Shown: positions 1 to 45,533 of the stretch, piece after piece | How the letters are laid out: each line of letters starts with the position of its first letter | Numbering within the stretch: the stretch's first letter is position 1 | Assembly (NCBI GenBank): GCA_021613335.1 | Contig: JAJTWR010000236.1 | Coordinates: forward strand, 2,645,001 to 2,709,000 | Reading direction: 5' to 3' | Length of the DNA: 64,000 nucleotides | From: Whitmania pigra | Lineage: Eukaryota; Annelida; Clitellata; Hirudinida; Haemopidae | Notes under the pieces: model-generated | The model's database searches: none | What the model saw: the letters and a program-made list of their open reading frames with translations, nothing else | What the model was told of the DNA's origin: nothing | Made by a program: the position numbers and the translations under genes

Positions 1-194
1 TATTTATTCTGTAATGGAAATTACAAATTTAAATGTTTTTAGGCGCCTCTGACGATATGCTCATGGCTTATTACAAATTAGTTATTAATCTTATTAATGA
101 AGTTATAGACAAATTTAACCGAGTTAAATATACTTGACAATTATAATAAAAATAAATATTATTAAGAATAATTATGAAGTGCAAATCTTCTAAC
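1..194 (-). other. Intron or flank at the left edge
   Basis: AT-rich sequence after the donor of the leftmost module exon. No further module exon or stop-containing terminal exon is visible. Bases 41-66 resemble, in opposite sense, the 3' tail of the SINE at 24.0 kb (shared AGAGGCGC core). Confidence 0.4.
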
Positions 195-26757
<26,563 letters not shown>

Positions 26758-29700
26758 TTTCTCCCTGATAATCGGACGTCCAATGATCTTTCGATCGATG
26801 AAATTATTTATTTATTATTAATTATTTTATTTAATCCTATCCAATATTTCTAAAAGTTTAATTTGAGATCAGAAATTATTTCAGTCGATTGAAGAAGTCA
26901 ATGTTTTGATTTTCTCCTTTGGCGTTGACAAACTGACGGTGAAACTTTGACGATGTTTCTGCAAAATAAAAAATATTTTTTAATAAGAAATTAATTTCAA
27001 TTCTTAATTCAAGTGTAAATTCGGCCGTATTTATTTTATTAAACCGCATTTAACGTTACTGTACCACATTAGCATATTTAAGACAGGTTGTTTGATACAA
27101 AAACGTATTATTGTAAAAGGTTATCATTAATATTAATCGACTAAATTTAAACTTTTGCACATTTCAATTAAATTTAATCAAATCTAAGCATATATCATCG
27201 TGATGTAAGCAAGTGATTTGACTTTTCTTCAACATGTTTGGATCGTAAGTCAATTGACCTCACTCTAGTACCGCTACACCGATTTATGGTAACCTTATGT
27301 TACATTAAAATTGACATTTTAAATGAACAACCAATATTTTATAATATTTTATATTATATTTTATATATATATGTATAATATAATAACATAATATTATATA
27401 ATATATAATATATATATATATAGATACATTGCATATTAAATAAATATGAGAATAAAACATGTTTAGTAACATCGTAAATAGAGAACTTACATACTTTAGA
27501 CAAGTTACGTAACTCCAAAGTCTCTAGTCAAACCTATTGTCATGTCTTTTATACGCAGTTCATGATGCAGGAATCATACCTAAGTCATGCATTGTCATGC
27601 GAGAACATTGCGTTTGGGTAGGAGGGGTTTAAGAAATTATTTGAATGAAACTAGGCATTCATAGATTGAAATTATGATTGAATTATATGATATGAAAAAG
27701 ACAAATAAATAGCATCTATTGGATGCCTCAGTTATATTATTAAATTATTAATTTAATTAAATAATACGATAAGTTGAATTATTTCTATCAGTATTTTTAA
27801 TTGGACCAGAAATTTTATACTGTGGGAAAGTTCGAATCGTGGCATTTCTGGAAATTGTTCGCAAGACATCATTGTCTTTGATTATAAATAGCTTCAGGAT
27901 CACATTCATTCTTACAAATCACAAATTACTAATAAGCAGCTTACAAGCTGAACACCCCAACCCCAATATATTTCATCGTTTAAAAGTTAAATCAATAATA
28001 ATTAAAAATAAGTCTTTTTCTTACTATAAATATTTTATTATAAATAATCTAATTTTCTCTAAATAAATAATTAGTTATTATTTATATAATATATTAGTTA
28101 TTATTTATATAGTAAATAAAATTGTTAAACATGGCACCGGAATGTAATGTGTTTTAGTCCGTACCTTACAAATAATAACTGATTATATGCATTTATAGCT
28201 GATTATCAGCAGTTCTGATTTATTGGATGCTTCGCTCTTCAAGAAGAGGAAACGTCTTTTAAGACTTTCTTGTCTCACCATTGAATTGTGAAGTTTGGCA
28301 GAAGTAAATGTTGAAGTCAATCCCCACATCATAAGGTTTATTATAATCGCACAACACCTTGTGAATGATACATTCCCACGGCGTACTTTCAGTTTTTTTT
28401 TTAGAGAAAGCATTTCAATGAATTAAATTTCAAAGAATGATTATGATTCGCAAAACAAAAACGTTAGATCTTGAAATTTTCATAAATTTCAACTTTAAAT
28501 AAATATTCAGATTAATTAGACACTAAAAACACTTAATACGCATACTTAATTAAATTTTATCATTTTAATCGTCTACGTCAGTACATTCCAATGTGACACA
28601 CAAGGTTGTACTGGTTACAATACATAACAATAAATTAACAATAAAGCACAACCTAATGCTGGTTTTATAACAATTCAGATAAAGTCAAACTTAATGTTTC
28701 AATGTGAAATTGAACCTTTCCATATTGAGGAAGCACAAGAAAACAAGAAAATAGAATGACACTCCTGCTACAACGTTAAGAAGTTGAATAATCTTAAATC
28801 AGCCAGAGCCTTATTGAGTAATTAATACATGTAATCAGAATTTCTCAATAAGTTGCTTAAATATGTTGAGAAAGAGGTGAAGATAATATTTCTGAAAAGT
28901 CGAGAAAAGTTTAGAAGCTACGGAACGTTTCTTAAGAAATGGATTTTCGTGGGAACTTCTTCAATTGAAGAAAAAACGATTTTCGTAGAAAGTCGACTTA
29001 TGTGTGGTATGAAGGCACCTATTCAGGCAGTCTTCAACAAAAACAACATCGATTTTATTCAAAGCTCTTGAATTCCACCAACATCTGTTGGTCACAAACA
29101 CTGGCAGAATGCTCCATTATTTACAGTTATTGTTTCTATTATCGTTATATAGTTTTGTTTATGTTTATTATGACATCCATCATTTATTATTACTGTGACA
29201 TCCATTTTCATTACTTTTGATATTATTACTATTGTTATTAGTATTATTATTTTTGCTATTATTATTAATGATATCGATATTAATCACATTATTATTATTA
29301 TCTTTCGCAATTTAAAACACCAGTTAATAATTTCTTAATAACAAACATAGTTTTATGCAGAATGGTATACTTATCATCTTGTTCCTGAAGGTTTCTTAAC
29401 TGAGTTTAGATCATAATTAAAAATTATCTAAAAATGTTTAATCTTTAAGTGCTAAGCAAATATAACGCCGTTTCTTTAAATACTTCTTTCTTTTAATGCG
29501 ATTCATCAAGTAGCGAACACCCAACCAAAATAAAATTTCTGCAACTGAAAATTTCAGCAGCTTAAAAATCAGTTCTTGTCATGTTTAATATTTAGTATTT
29601 CATTTAAAAGTTTTTGCGACACTCCCCGTTCAAAATTTATTAGCCCTTTGCCAATTTAAGCTAATAAATAGAATCTAATAATATCCTACCGAAAACCATC

Positions 29701-31322
29701 AAAACATTTCGCCTACTTTAGCTGCTGTTGCCACTGTTAATTGCAGCAGTTGTAGTTGTAGTTCGTTCTAAAGCCAGAGAACTTGCTTGCAATTGATCAT
29801 CTGGAGACAAAGAATTTCAGATTCAGTTGCCAAGGTAATTCAGCGATATTGCCACTTTAAAACTCGCCAAAAAGATATGCTTAGCTCGTATGGCATTCAG
29901 TCTATTCGACTTACCGCTTGAGTGGTTTGTCAATAGCAGAAGCCCAGTGAATGCCAGCCTGGGGTTTGTTGACGCCAACTGGCAGATGCAGTCCTTACAA
30001 GGGGTTTTCTCAGACAGCTTAAAAGAACGAAACTTATAACCTGCTTTATATTTCAATCGCTCCACTTGAAAAAGATTTTAAGGCTACTATTCCATCTCCC
30101 GTCTTTAAAAAAAAACCACTAAGGTTTAAAGTTTTCTTGATTATTTTATTGTGGCAAATAGACTTTCAGCAAGTATCAATTCAAAAAACGTTTGGCTAAG
30201 TCTTTCAAAGCTAATGTTCTAACAGGTGATACAAGAAAAACTAGTTAGTCGTACGACGCAACACTATTATTACATTCAATGGATAACATCAGCATAACTT
30301 TAGAATCTTTAATAAGTCTCTACAATTCATTAGATTTATAGCTCTCAAATAACTCGAGATTGGCAAAAAACGTTTTCTGTTTTGCCCATCCTTCAAAATC
30401 AATGGTTATTAGAAGATCAAGCAACTCTTAAATTGTTTATGAAATATTTCACTATGAAATATTTGGGGCGGATTTGTCCAAAACAATTACAAACCTGCCG
30501 AGAATGTATGGCGTGAGAAAACGCTGACCCAAAAATGATCGACATGCAAGTCAATGATTTACTAAAATTGAGTCGATCTAAACTCAAGCCCTAAATAAAA
30601 CGCCATTCTATAAAACGACTTAAAACCAACGCCACTCCATACTCCCCTAGAGTCGTCTGCACATTCAAATTGCAAAGAATTTAGCTGACTCTTCCAAGTT
30701 TTTGTAACCTTTTTTTTCTTTAAAATAAGTTATCTTAAAGTTAATTGAATTAAATGTATATATATATATATATATATATACATTTAATATATATATATTA
30801 TATATATATATTATAAAATTTACAAATTATTTGACAAAAACTGTTATAATATTTTACAAAAAGTTTGGTCCATGGCTTAAATTAACTGATTATTGCTTCA
30901 GAAACTTTTATTTATACCTTTTTACATTTCTAAAAAATTAATTTTAGTAACAATTTAGTAAAACTATACGTCATTTCAACATTTGTCAATGCACTTAAAA
31001 CTGGATTCAAAATAATTTTAAAGGTCAATATTTATATTATTAGTTACAAGATTATAGGATAAATAACCAACAAATAAAAGTCTCATTTAAAAAAGAAACT
31101 GATTATATTGTAAATGTAATATTAATAAATAGAATTCTTTTTTTTGAGCAATTTTATTAATCATCCAAATGAACAAAACAAATCAAACAAAACAGACACC
31201 AATATAGGGATTAATAAAGAACTCATGGATCAGCTTTAAGGAAACGCAAGCTTCCCTTAGCAAGCTGACCCTGAAATATCAATTAATTAAGAAAACGAAT
31301 AATAAACCCGTCAAATAAACAG
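26758..31322. other. Intergenic region, no gene recognised
   Basis: About 4.5 kb upstream of the vWA gene. Bases 26758-26800 are probable 5' UTR because they are duplicated upstream of the paralogue. Alternating-AT tracts lie at 27340-27430 and 30755-30815. Open frames of 70-80 codons (for example 28183-28413 minus and 29823-30065 minus) show no recognisable domain and look like chance or decayed element sequence. Confidence 0.5.
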
Positions 31323-31880
31323 TTAATCAAGAATACCACGAACTAAGTACAATTTGTAGGACAATTTAAATAATAAATATAATAGCATGAATGGTCCAGT
31401 CTGTGTATGATTTTTGATAGATGAAGGAATGGTGTTGTATAGTCTAGGTCCGTAACATGTTATTGAAAAGAGCTTGAGGGTGGTTTTGGCAAAAGATGGA
31501 CTATATTCATGGGTATGACGGAGGGAGTGTGAAGGTTTAGTGTAGTTGACACTTTCAGACATAAGACCTACAAATTTATCTGGAAGGGCATTCTTATTAT
31601 AAGAGAACATAAATAGGGCAGTTTGAAGACTATGTATTTGTTGAAGAGTTAATAAATTGTTATTGATAAAAGTCAAATCTGTATGAGATGAAATTGGCAG
31701 TGAGAATATTATACGGATGATACGCTTTTGTAGAATATATAGTTGGTTTAAACGAGTGTGATAAGTAGATGCCCATACAATATTACAGTAAGTGAGATAT
31801 GGATAAATAAGGGAAAAATATAATTCATTCGCAGAGTGAATCAATAAAATGCTTTTTCGAAGGTATATAAATGTATTCAA
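31323..31880 (-). pseudogene. 5'-truncated non-LTR retrotransposon reverse transcriptase (C-terminal part)
   Basis: A 185-codon frame matches the C-terminal, post-catalytic part of LINE reverse transcriptases of the CR1/L2/Jockey type. Recognisable landmarks are YPYLTYCNIVWASTY, LQKRIIRIIF and the GPRLYNTIPSSIK segment near the end. The catalytic YADD-containing region and everything upstream are absent, as expected of 5' truncation. The stop is at 31323 and AT-rich 3' sequence follows to about 31140. The frame is open, so the insertion may be fairly young. Confidence 0.75.
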
Positions 31881-32219
31881 AACTCCAAATAAATGTAATC
31901 GTTATCTTATTATTATGTTATCAAACATTATCATCAGCTTCAATATTTTCTTCTTCTTTGGAAGTTTGAAAGTGTCAGGATTTCTTTCCGAAGTGGAAGA
32001 CGTTGCGATAACACAGAAGTACCGACGTGAGGATTGCTTGGCAAATGTTCCAAAAGTTGCTCAAACTTTTATGACTCTTCGCTAAACAAATTTATGTTTT
32101 GAAATTTAGTATATTCTTCCTAAATAATAATGATGTTAATATGTCTAAATTTAAAGATGGCGAGCCAGCAAAAAATGTTCAGGCGGATTACAACAATGAA
32201 ATTGATGATTAAACATTTC

Positions 32220-35200
32220 TCAATAAATATTTACAAATATATAAAATGCATATAAAGTATTTAGTGAAAATTTATTACACTTCATGGATTGTACACAAGT
32301 CTTGCTGCCGAGCTGCCAATCATAACCAGGACAACATCGAGAACACCTCTCCGGAAATGGACAATTACAACAATTTCTTATGCTGCACATTGAGATGCCA
32401 CCTACGAAAAATTACATAAAATTAATCGATGCCAAAGATATTTTTGATCAAAATAATCAAAACGACAACAAAAATATTCTAACTAAATATTGAACATGTC
32501 CTGGTGATGGAATTGATCGAATATCCTTTCTTGCAAATCGAACAGTTGTTTGTGGTCGAACAATATTCGCAGTTTGGAACTTTACAAGTGGCTGTAAGTT
32601 TGCAATTTATTAATTTAAACAAATTATCCTTTAATTGATGAACTAAAATAATAAAGACAGGCTTTATACTTTTTTATTTAGTACTGCACTTTACAAGTTA
32701 TTAGATCAAGTAGTCTAAGATATCAAAATTAATAGTGACGAATAAATGTGAATGCAATCAAACTACTTAATTAATTAATTTATTTTAATTAACTAAAAAC
32801 GAAACTAACCCAAACATAGCTTTACATCTGGAACGAGGGAATAACCTTCATTGCAGTAGAGGCATTCGTAATTGCTGGAACACTTATTACAGTTTGGAAC
32901 GAAGCATTGGACTGAACCTTGAAATAAATGGACACAGTCTAAGCAGCAACAATGTTACTGTTACTAATAATTTAACATTAACATTAAACTTTAGCAGCTG
33001 AAGCCATTAATAATGTATTGTGATTAATTGTTATTATCTAACAACTCTCTTTAATGGCCTGAACAATTTTTCAAAACAAGAATCAAATAGATTATTTAAT
33101 TTATTTGTCGGAGAAATGAGGCATGTAAAAATTATATTTTCGTGATTATTATTAATTTTTTGTCAAAATTAACTTACCTTTACAGGTGCCAAACTCGTTG
33201 ACATATCCAGCATTGCAGACGGAACAGTAGCTCGAATACGAGCATTCCTGACAGTTGGCTGAACATACTGGATTATCCAAATCAGATCAATTATTAGCAT
33301 TATATTACATTCAAACAGATATTTAGTTCAATTATATTTTGCCATCCGCACAAAGCTTTTAAAGCATATCAGGGTAAACATTTGTTGCGGATAAAGTCAG
33401 CAGACAGAATAAATGAATGATGTTAATTATTAAAAACGAGGATTTGCATCAGTCGGAATCTCAACAATCATTTCCGTACTTTATTACAATTTTAAAAATA
33501 GGAAATTATTTAATTATAATCAATAAGTACATAATAAAATAAATCTTTCAATCTGTATGAAGTTATCAAACAATCAGATATACCACTACAAGTTTTCGAG
33601 TTGTCGTTGAGTATAAATCCTCTTGAACATTTAGATTAATTATTGCGAAACAAACATGTGAGAGGGTTTAGAACGTGGCATTCCAATAAAAGGGAAAAAC
33701 AGCTCATAAGCTACTTTGAGGACTCGAATGTTATTTCAAAATAAGAATCAAATAAATTATTTACTTTATCGGAGAAATAATCTTAGGCAATAACAAAAAT
33801 ACCTAAAAATTATATTTTCTTATTTGATCAATTTTTATCTTATTCCACTTACTTTTACAGGTGCCATACTCGCTGACGTATCCAGTGTTGCAGACAGAAC
33901 AGTAGCTCGCGGACGAGCATTCCTGACAGTTGGCTGGACATTCTATATTTTATGAAGCAGTATAGTCATATTAACATTATTTTATAAATAAGATAAAATG
34001 GTAATCAAATTTTGTCATCATATCCTATATTTCTAAAGCATGTGGGGGAACATCTATTACGAATAAAAGCAGATGTACCTCTACAAAATGTGTCGCTGAG
34101 CGCATATCCTCTTGAACAACTGGAACAATTATTGCGAGATGAACATGTGAGGCAGTTTGGAACATTACATTCTTTTGAAAAAAAAAGTAGCTCAGTTGAG
34201 TTTTTTTTGAATATTTTTTCAAAGTAAATTATGGTGAAAATCGGTAAAATTATTTTACAATTTTCAGTACATAAAAATAATATTGTCATATGTTATCAAT
34301 TTTTATCGTATTCCACTTACTTTTGCAGATGCCATACTCGCTGACGTATCCAGTTTTGCAAACAGAACAGTAGCTCGCGGACCAGCATTCCTGACAGTTG
34401 GCTGGACATTCTAGATTTTATGTAGCAGTATAGTTATATTAGCATTATTTTCAAGATAAAATGGTAATCATATTTTGTCATAATATTGTATATTTTTAAA
34501 GCACATGAGGGGAACATCTATTACGAATAAAGGCAGATGTACCTCTACAAAATGTGTCGTTGAGCGCATATCCTCTTGAACAACTGGAACAATTATTGCG
34601 AGATGAACATGTGAGGCAGTTTGGAACATTACATTCTTTTGGAAAAAAAAGTAGCTCAGTTGAGTTTTTTGAATATTTTTTCAAAGTAAATTATGGTGAA
34701 AATCGGTAAAATTATTTTACAATTTTCAGTACAGAAAAATGATATTGTCATATTTTATCAATTTTTATCTTATTCCACTTACTTTTACAGATGCCATACT
34801 CGCTGACGTATCCAGTGTTGCAGATAAAACAGTAGCTCATGGACGAGCATTCCTGACAGTTGGCTGGACATTCTATATTTTATGAAGCAGTATAGTCATA
34901 TTAACATTATTTTATAAATAAGATAAAATGGTAATCATATTTTGTCATCATATTCTATATTTCTAAAGCATATGAGGGGACATCTATTACGAATAAAAGC
35001 AGATGCGCCTCTACAAAATGTGTCGCTGAGCGCATATCCTGTTGAACAACGGGAACAATGATTGCGAGATGAACATGTGAGGCAGTTTGAAACATTACTG
35101 AAAAAGAAAGAGAAAATAGCGCAGCTGAGTTATTTTAATGACTCGAATATTTTTTCAAAGTAAATTATGGTGAAAATCGGTGAAATCATTTTAAAATTTT

Positions 35201-37186
35201 CAGTACATAAAAATGATATTGTCATATTTTATCAATTTTTATATTATTCCACTTACCTTTACAGGTGCCATACTCGTTGACGTATCCAATGTTGCAGACA
35301 GAACAGTCGCTCAAGGACGAGCATTTCCGACAGTTGGCTGGACATACTGGATTATCCAAATCAGATCAATTATTAGCATTATATTATATTTAAACAGATA
35401 TTGAATGCAATTTTATTTTGACATCCGCACAAAGCTCTTAAAGCATATCAGGGTAAACATTTCTTATGGATAAAAGTAGCAGACAGAATAAATAAATGAT
35501 GTTAATTATTAAAAACAAGGATATAATCAACAAGTACATAACAAAATAAATCTTTCAATCTGTATGAAGTTTTCAAACAATCAGATATACCACTACAAGT
35601 TTTCGAGTTGTCGTTGAGTATAAATCCTCTTGAACATTTAGAATAATTATTGCGAAACAAACAGGTGAGTCAGTTTAGAACGTGGCATTCCAATAAAAGG
35701 GAAAGAACAGCTCATAAGCTACTTCGAGGACTCGAGTGTTATTAGTAGAATGTTATTTCAAAATAAGAATCAAATAAATTATTTACTTTATCGGAGAAAT
35801 AATCTTAGGCAATAACAAAAAGCACCTAAAAATTATATTTTCTTATTTGATCAATTTTTATCTTATTCCACTTACTTTTACAGGTGCCATACTCGCTGAC
35901 GTATCCAGTGTTGCAGACGGAACAGTAGCTCGAGAACAAGCACTTCTGACAGTTGGCTGAACATACATTATCTAAAACAGATCAATTATTAACATTATAT
36001 TATATTCAAACAGATATTTGGTGCAATTATATTTTGCCATCCGCACAAAGCTTTTAAAGCATATCAGGGTAAACATTTCTTACGGATAAAAGCAGCAGAC
36101 AGAATAAATGAATGATGTTAATTATTAAAAACGAGGATTTGTATCAGTCGGAATCTCAACAATCCTTTGCATACTCTATTACAACTTAAAAAATAAGAAA
36201 TTATTAAATTATAATCAATAAGTACCTAATAAAATAAATCTTTCAATTTGTATAAAGTTTTCAAACAATCAGATATACCACTACAAGTTTTCGAGTTGTC
36301 GTTGAGTATAAATCCTCTTGAACATTTAGATTAATTATTGCGAAACAAACATGTGAGAGGGTTTAGAACGTGGCATTCCAATAAAAGGGAAAAACAGCTC
36401 ATAAGCTACTTTGAGGACTCGAATGTTATTTCAAAATAAGAATCAAATAAATTATTTACTTTATCGGAGAAATAATTTTAGGCAATAACAAAAAGCACTT
36501 AAAAATTAAATTTTCTTATTTTATCAATTTTCACCATATTCCACTGACCCCTGCAACGGCCATACTCGCTGACGTATCCAGCATTGCAGATGGAACAGTA
36601 GCTCGCGGACAAGCATTCCCGACAGTTGGCTGGACATCCTGAATTTTATGAAGCAGAACAATTATTATCATTATATTCAAACAGATATTTAATGCAATCT
36701 TTATATTAATCTCCAGGTAATATCCCGGGTTGCAACGTAAGCATCTCCATGATTTCATGTCATAGGACAAACAGCCTGAGTCGAAAGATTGTCCTTCCGG
36801 AAACGAAAAACAATTGAATGATGATAATGATTGAAGATGAGGATTTGCGTTTTCTAACTAGCACGAGATAAATTAATATAAAATTTATTATCCTAATTGC
36901 TATTTGTTTATATAATAATCATTGTAAACTTTATAACTGATTCCATAGCTGTCATTAAAATATTAAGAAATAAGTGACAAGATATCCATGAAATCTAAGA
37001 AAATCTTATCTTTAAAATAATTAGATTAATTAAGTTAATAATTAGATTGAGACTAGACATATTCTACAAAAAAAACAAATAAAATTATTGCACATAAAAA
37101 CTAATAAACTCATTCTGACCGGCAGCAAGTTGCGATTGCCCAAAGACGCCTGATAAGACGAAACACGTGATCAAGATGGCGTCCAT
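32220..37186 (-). CDS. Paralogous secreted cysteine-repeat protein, no vWA, partly decayed
   Basis: The first exon (37120-37186, or further upstream) duplicates the signal-peptide exon of the vWA gene. The ATG used there is ATA here, so translation would start at the next in-frame ATG, 37186, giving MDAILITCFVLSGVFG. The likely donor is a weak G|GTCAGA in phase 1. Module exons follow: a partial one near 36710-36764, then 36549-36638, 35876-35971, 35257-35346, 34783-34872, 34543-34635, 34321-34410, 34079-34171, 33853-33942, 33178-33267, 32810-32911, 32484-32591. The candidate last exon 32220-32401 ends in a hydrophobic tail and TGA. Interspersed pseudo-exons contain stops. The 36.7 kb exon has no convincing donor, so the gene may be a pseudogene or may skip exons. 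Confidence 0.6.
33588..33690 (-). pseudogene. Module pseudo-exon with in-frame stop
   Basis: Reading from the conserved TGC in ATGCCACGTT gives a module-like frame (cysteine, FKRSNN-like region, GGATTTATACTC) but with TAA in the middle. An almost identical copy at about 36285-36385 has the same TAA. The copy at about 35590-35690 instead has TGA where the second cysteine codon should be. The three are old duplicates of a dead exon. Confidence 0.6.
35009..35096 (-). pseudogene. Decayed module exon with GC donor and lost first cysteine
   Basis: This copy of the 93-nt module lacks the usual acceptor context, has AGT in place of the first TGT, and has GCGCAT where its sisters have a GTACAT donor. 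The rest of the module is intact. It is probably not spliced in, unless the GC donor works. Confidence 0.55.
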
Positions 37187-37239
37187 CAACTTTCGTCGAC
37201 TCTGCTTGCCGTCAATGTGGTTTGTTTTGAAAGATATTT

Positions 37240-38853
37240 TCTTCCTAACAACTGGATGTCCAATGATCTTTCGGTCGATAAATCTATCACTAAAAAGGTT
37301 TTATGTGATTTTATGAACTTGATCTACTAAAAAAGTTACATCTTAGCATAAATAACTTTAAATATTCTTGAATGAATTCCGTAATAAAATGTTTCCTCTA
37401 AAAAATGCCGGGTCATACCTTACGTTTTTGTTCCTAACGAGGCGTTATGGCATCTTTAAATAATTAAATAATATGGTTTTATTGTTTATAATTAAAATAT
37501 TAAGTTGTTTAATTGAACCGATCAACCAAACGTAACTCACAAGAAACATAAGTGCAATTAAGTGCAATTATTGGCTTATTTTTAAAAATATTTTATTTAT
37601 TTTATTGAAAGTGTTATTGAAATAATGACGAATCGGTAATAGGCAATTTCAAATAAGACAGGTATTAATGAAATAACACATGTTTATAATATATTAACTA
37701 ATATTAAATATAAATTTAGGAATAATCTAGGGCTTCCTATTTCGGGTAAATAAATTTGGCATCAATAAACTATTGCTACATTTAAAGTTAGACAATGGTA
37801 TTCCTGTGTTCCTCAGTAATTTAAATTCAAAAAGAGTTAAACGTAGTTTTAAAATTGACGGAAAAGTTTAGTTATAACAAAACATTGTTTTCAATCTAGG
37901 TGAACAGCACACCTGTAACATAAACAAATCCACAGCAAAGAACAGGGATGTGCCGACAGAGAGCAATATTCAATGATTATATAATTCAGTTATTATTCCT
38001 TAAATAAGAATGAAACAAAAAACCATAAAATTTGCAACTGCAGTCACTGGTTCAATCGAACAAACCTCAGAAACATTTGTAAAAGCTTCGCTGTTCAAGA
38101 GAAAACATTTCAAATTCAACTTTCAAAGCAGATACAATAAACGACCGAATTGACATTCTTTGAAAATGCGACATCAGCCCGTATTAGAAGTTAGTGCTTC
38201 TTGCTTTGTCATGCTTATGACTGCCTGAATCATATAAAGGATATAGAAGACGCAAGTAAATGTTTTGCTTTTGATTATGAATGTTAAAGTTATTTAATAA
38301 TTGCTTTTAATTATGAATGTTAAAGTTATCAAATACAGAAACTGAACAAATCAACCAGTCTCACAGCATTTCCATAAAACATTACTTTCTCGATAGAAAT
38401 CAAAATACCACTCATATGGTAGGACCTAAAAGATGATCATAAAATGTGATATTAATATCACAAGTATTTCAGAAGAAATAGACTGTTATTGTTAGCATTA
38501 TTGAGAGCTAGACTCAAGCAGGCAGCATTTGAAACATTTGAGCCATGAGAATTCTATGTTTGCAATTCTATGACAGCAAATGAATGCATCTGCAATTTAC
38601 TAATGCCTATACGTGGCGTACGCGTTGATTTGAAGGATCAGACAATTCTGTTAAGTTCTTGATTTAAGTGATTGAGTTTATGATTTATAAAAATATACTA
38701 AACTGAAAGTGACAATTCAAACTGCAAAGCTGAATATGAGTTTATTATTACTGGGATCAAATCTTATTTCGTGGCTAAGAAATTGATTTAACTTTTAAAA
38801 GTAACGTTTGTCCTGATGAATCAATGAATTAATGCCAATTCCTTCAATACACA
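37240..38853. other. Intergenic region between paralogue and GalNAc-transferase
   Basis: Bases to about 37290 retain similarity to the 5' flank of the vWA gene (CGAAAGATCATTGGAC). The rest is AT-rich with no recognisable exon, and probably includes promoter and 5' UTR of the transferase gene. Confidence 0.5.
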
Positions 38854-41837
<2,984 letters not shown>

Positions 41838-42986
41838 CGTGCGTTGGAAACGCTTATTGCTTTAGTTTAATCTAATTTTGCCTTCTCGTGAGCAATGTCT
41901 TTGTTGTCTTTTGAACGGCTATTAAACATCGGCTAACCGTTTAATATTTTTAATATGAGATAAAAATTGAAATGATAATGATAATTGTATTAGTTATAAT
42001 AATAATAACACTAATACTACTACTACTAATAATAATAATTTAATTAAACAATAATCATATTATTAATTTTAATATTAATTACTACTATATTATTAATATT
42101 AATAGTAATAATAATAATAATAATAATTGCTATGAATATAATTTATTCCTAATTAATAACAATCTTTGAAGAAAGATCGGGTGTAAAATACGGTTGTAAA
42201 TACTGCGACATCGCAACACTATACTTAAGTAATTTGAATATCAACAATCAAGTAAGCAAATCATCTTAGTAATGCATTGGATTCTAATCAAACAAGAAGT
42301 AAATAGCAGCTAAACACACATATCTCACCAATTAGCCATGACCTAACTTTTCACGGCACTTACCACGGACACTGACAACTTACCATCATTAGCATATTAC
42401 CATTAGTATTACCTCACAGGAAGATAGCACATCATTAACTCCAAAACCCCCTTACATTACAGATTACAGTCACTACATCCATCAGGATGAAAGTTACGAA
42501 GAACAAGTCGGCATGTTTGGCGTAATGAATTTATTAACATAACTTCTTGCCTCGAAGACCAAAGTAACACCAAACACAAACATAAAACAAACGCTCCAAA
42601 ACAGTTTTGCCGGACTTTATGTACAAAGGTCACCGAGTGCCAGAAAGCCTAATCTCCTCCACCCTTCTAACAATATTTCCTATCGTCCGCCGATAATGCA
42701 CGACGAACAGCAACGAATAATGACAATAACAATAATAATAATAATAATTAATTAAATAGGGTGAACCAACTTGTACATCACTAGTGCAACATAGGAAGGA
42801 TGCTTAACCAGACACAAGAACGGGTGTAGACAAATACAAAAACCATTTATAGACAAAAAGACGAGAACGTCTCCGCAAGGTGTATGAAGACTGTCCGATC
42901 CAGTTGTTCATGTAATATTCTTAACGTTGTTAATGAAGGTTTGGAAGAAACAAAAATGGAACACACATCAGTCGCACAGAGTCCAC
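41838..42986. other. Convergent 3' region between GalNAc-transferase and HSPA5
   Basis: Contains the 3' UTRs of two convergent genes. A minus-strand AATAAA (plus TTTATT at about 42528) is a candidate HSPA5 polyadenylation signal. Otherwise it is AT-rich with (AAT)n at 42105-42127 and 42727-42748, and no coding signal. Confidence 0.5.
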
Positions 42987-45425
<2,439 letters not shown>

Positions 45426-45452
45426 GGCTCCGAACTTGACAACAATCTCGAT

Positions 45453-45533
45453 CTACAAAATATTAAAATTTCACTTAAAATGTAATCTGAAGAAAAAAGC
45501 CGGTTCATCTCTGCCACACTCGGTATAACTCAC
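45453..45533 (-). other. HSPA5: Probable 5' UTR intron of HSPA5
   Basis: On the minus strand a GTGAGTTA donor follows TTCTTTG at 45534, and a TTTTGTAG acceptor ends at 45453, leaving about 27 nt of leader before the ATG at 45425. Both sites are strong. Transcript evidence is lacking. Confidence 0.6.

Larger units (their letters stand above)
33178..36640 (-). repeat. Nested tandem exon duplications in the paralogue
   Basis: Two module types alternate. The 90-nt type (C-x3-C-x2-C-x5-C-x2-C-x10-C) starts at 33178, 33853, 34321, 34783, 35257, 35876 and 36549. The 93-nt type is at 34079-34171 and 34543-34635, with a decayed copy at about 35009-35096. The pair repeats about every 465 bp between 33.85 and 35.1 kb. 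A different partner, a pseudo-exon, lies at about 33590-33690, 35590-35690 and 36285-36385, embedded in duplicated intron sequence of about 0.6 kb. Confidence 0.75.

Noticed and set aside
28183..30065. Several 70-80 codon open frames in the intergenic region
   Set aside because: No recognisable domain, AT-rich chance length, and no splice partners seen.
31849..32085. 78-codon plus-strand frame overlapping the reverse transcriptase remnant
   Set aside because: No domain similarity; it overlaps the 5' end of the truncated element in antisense.
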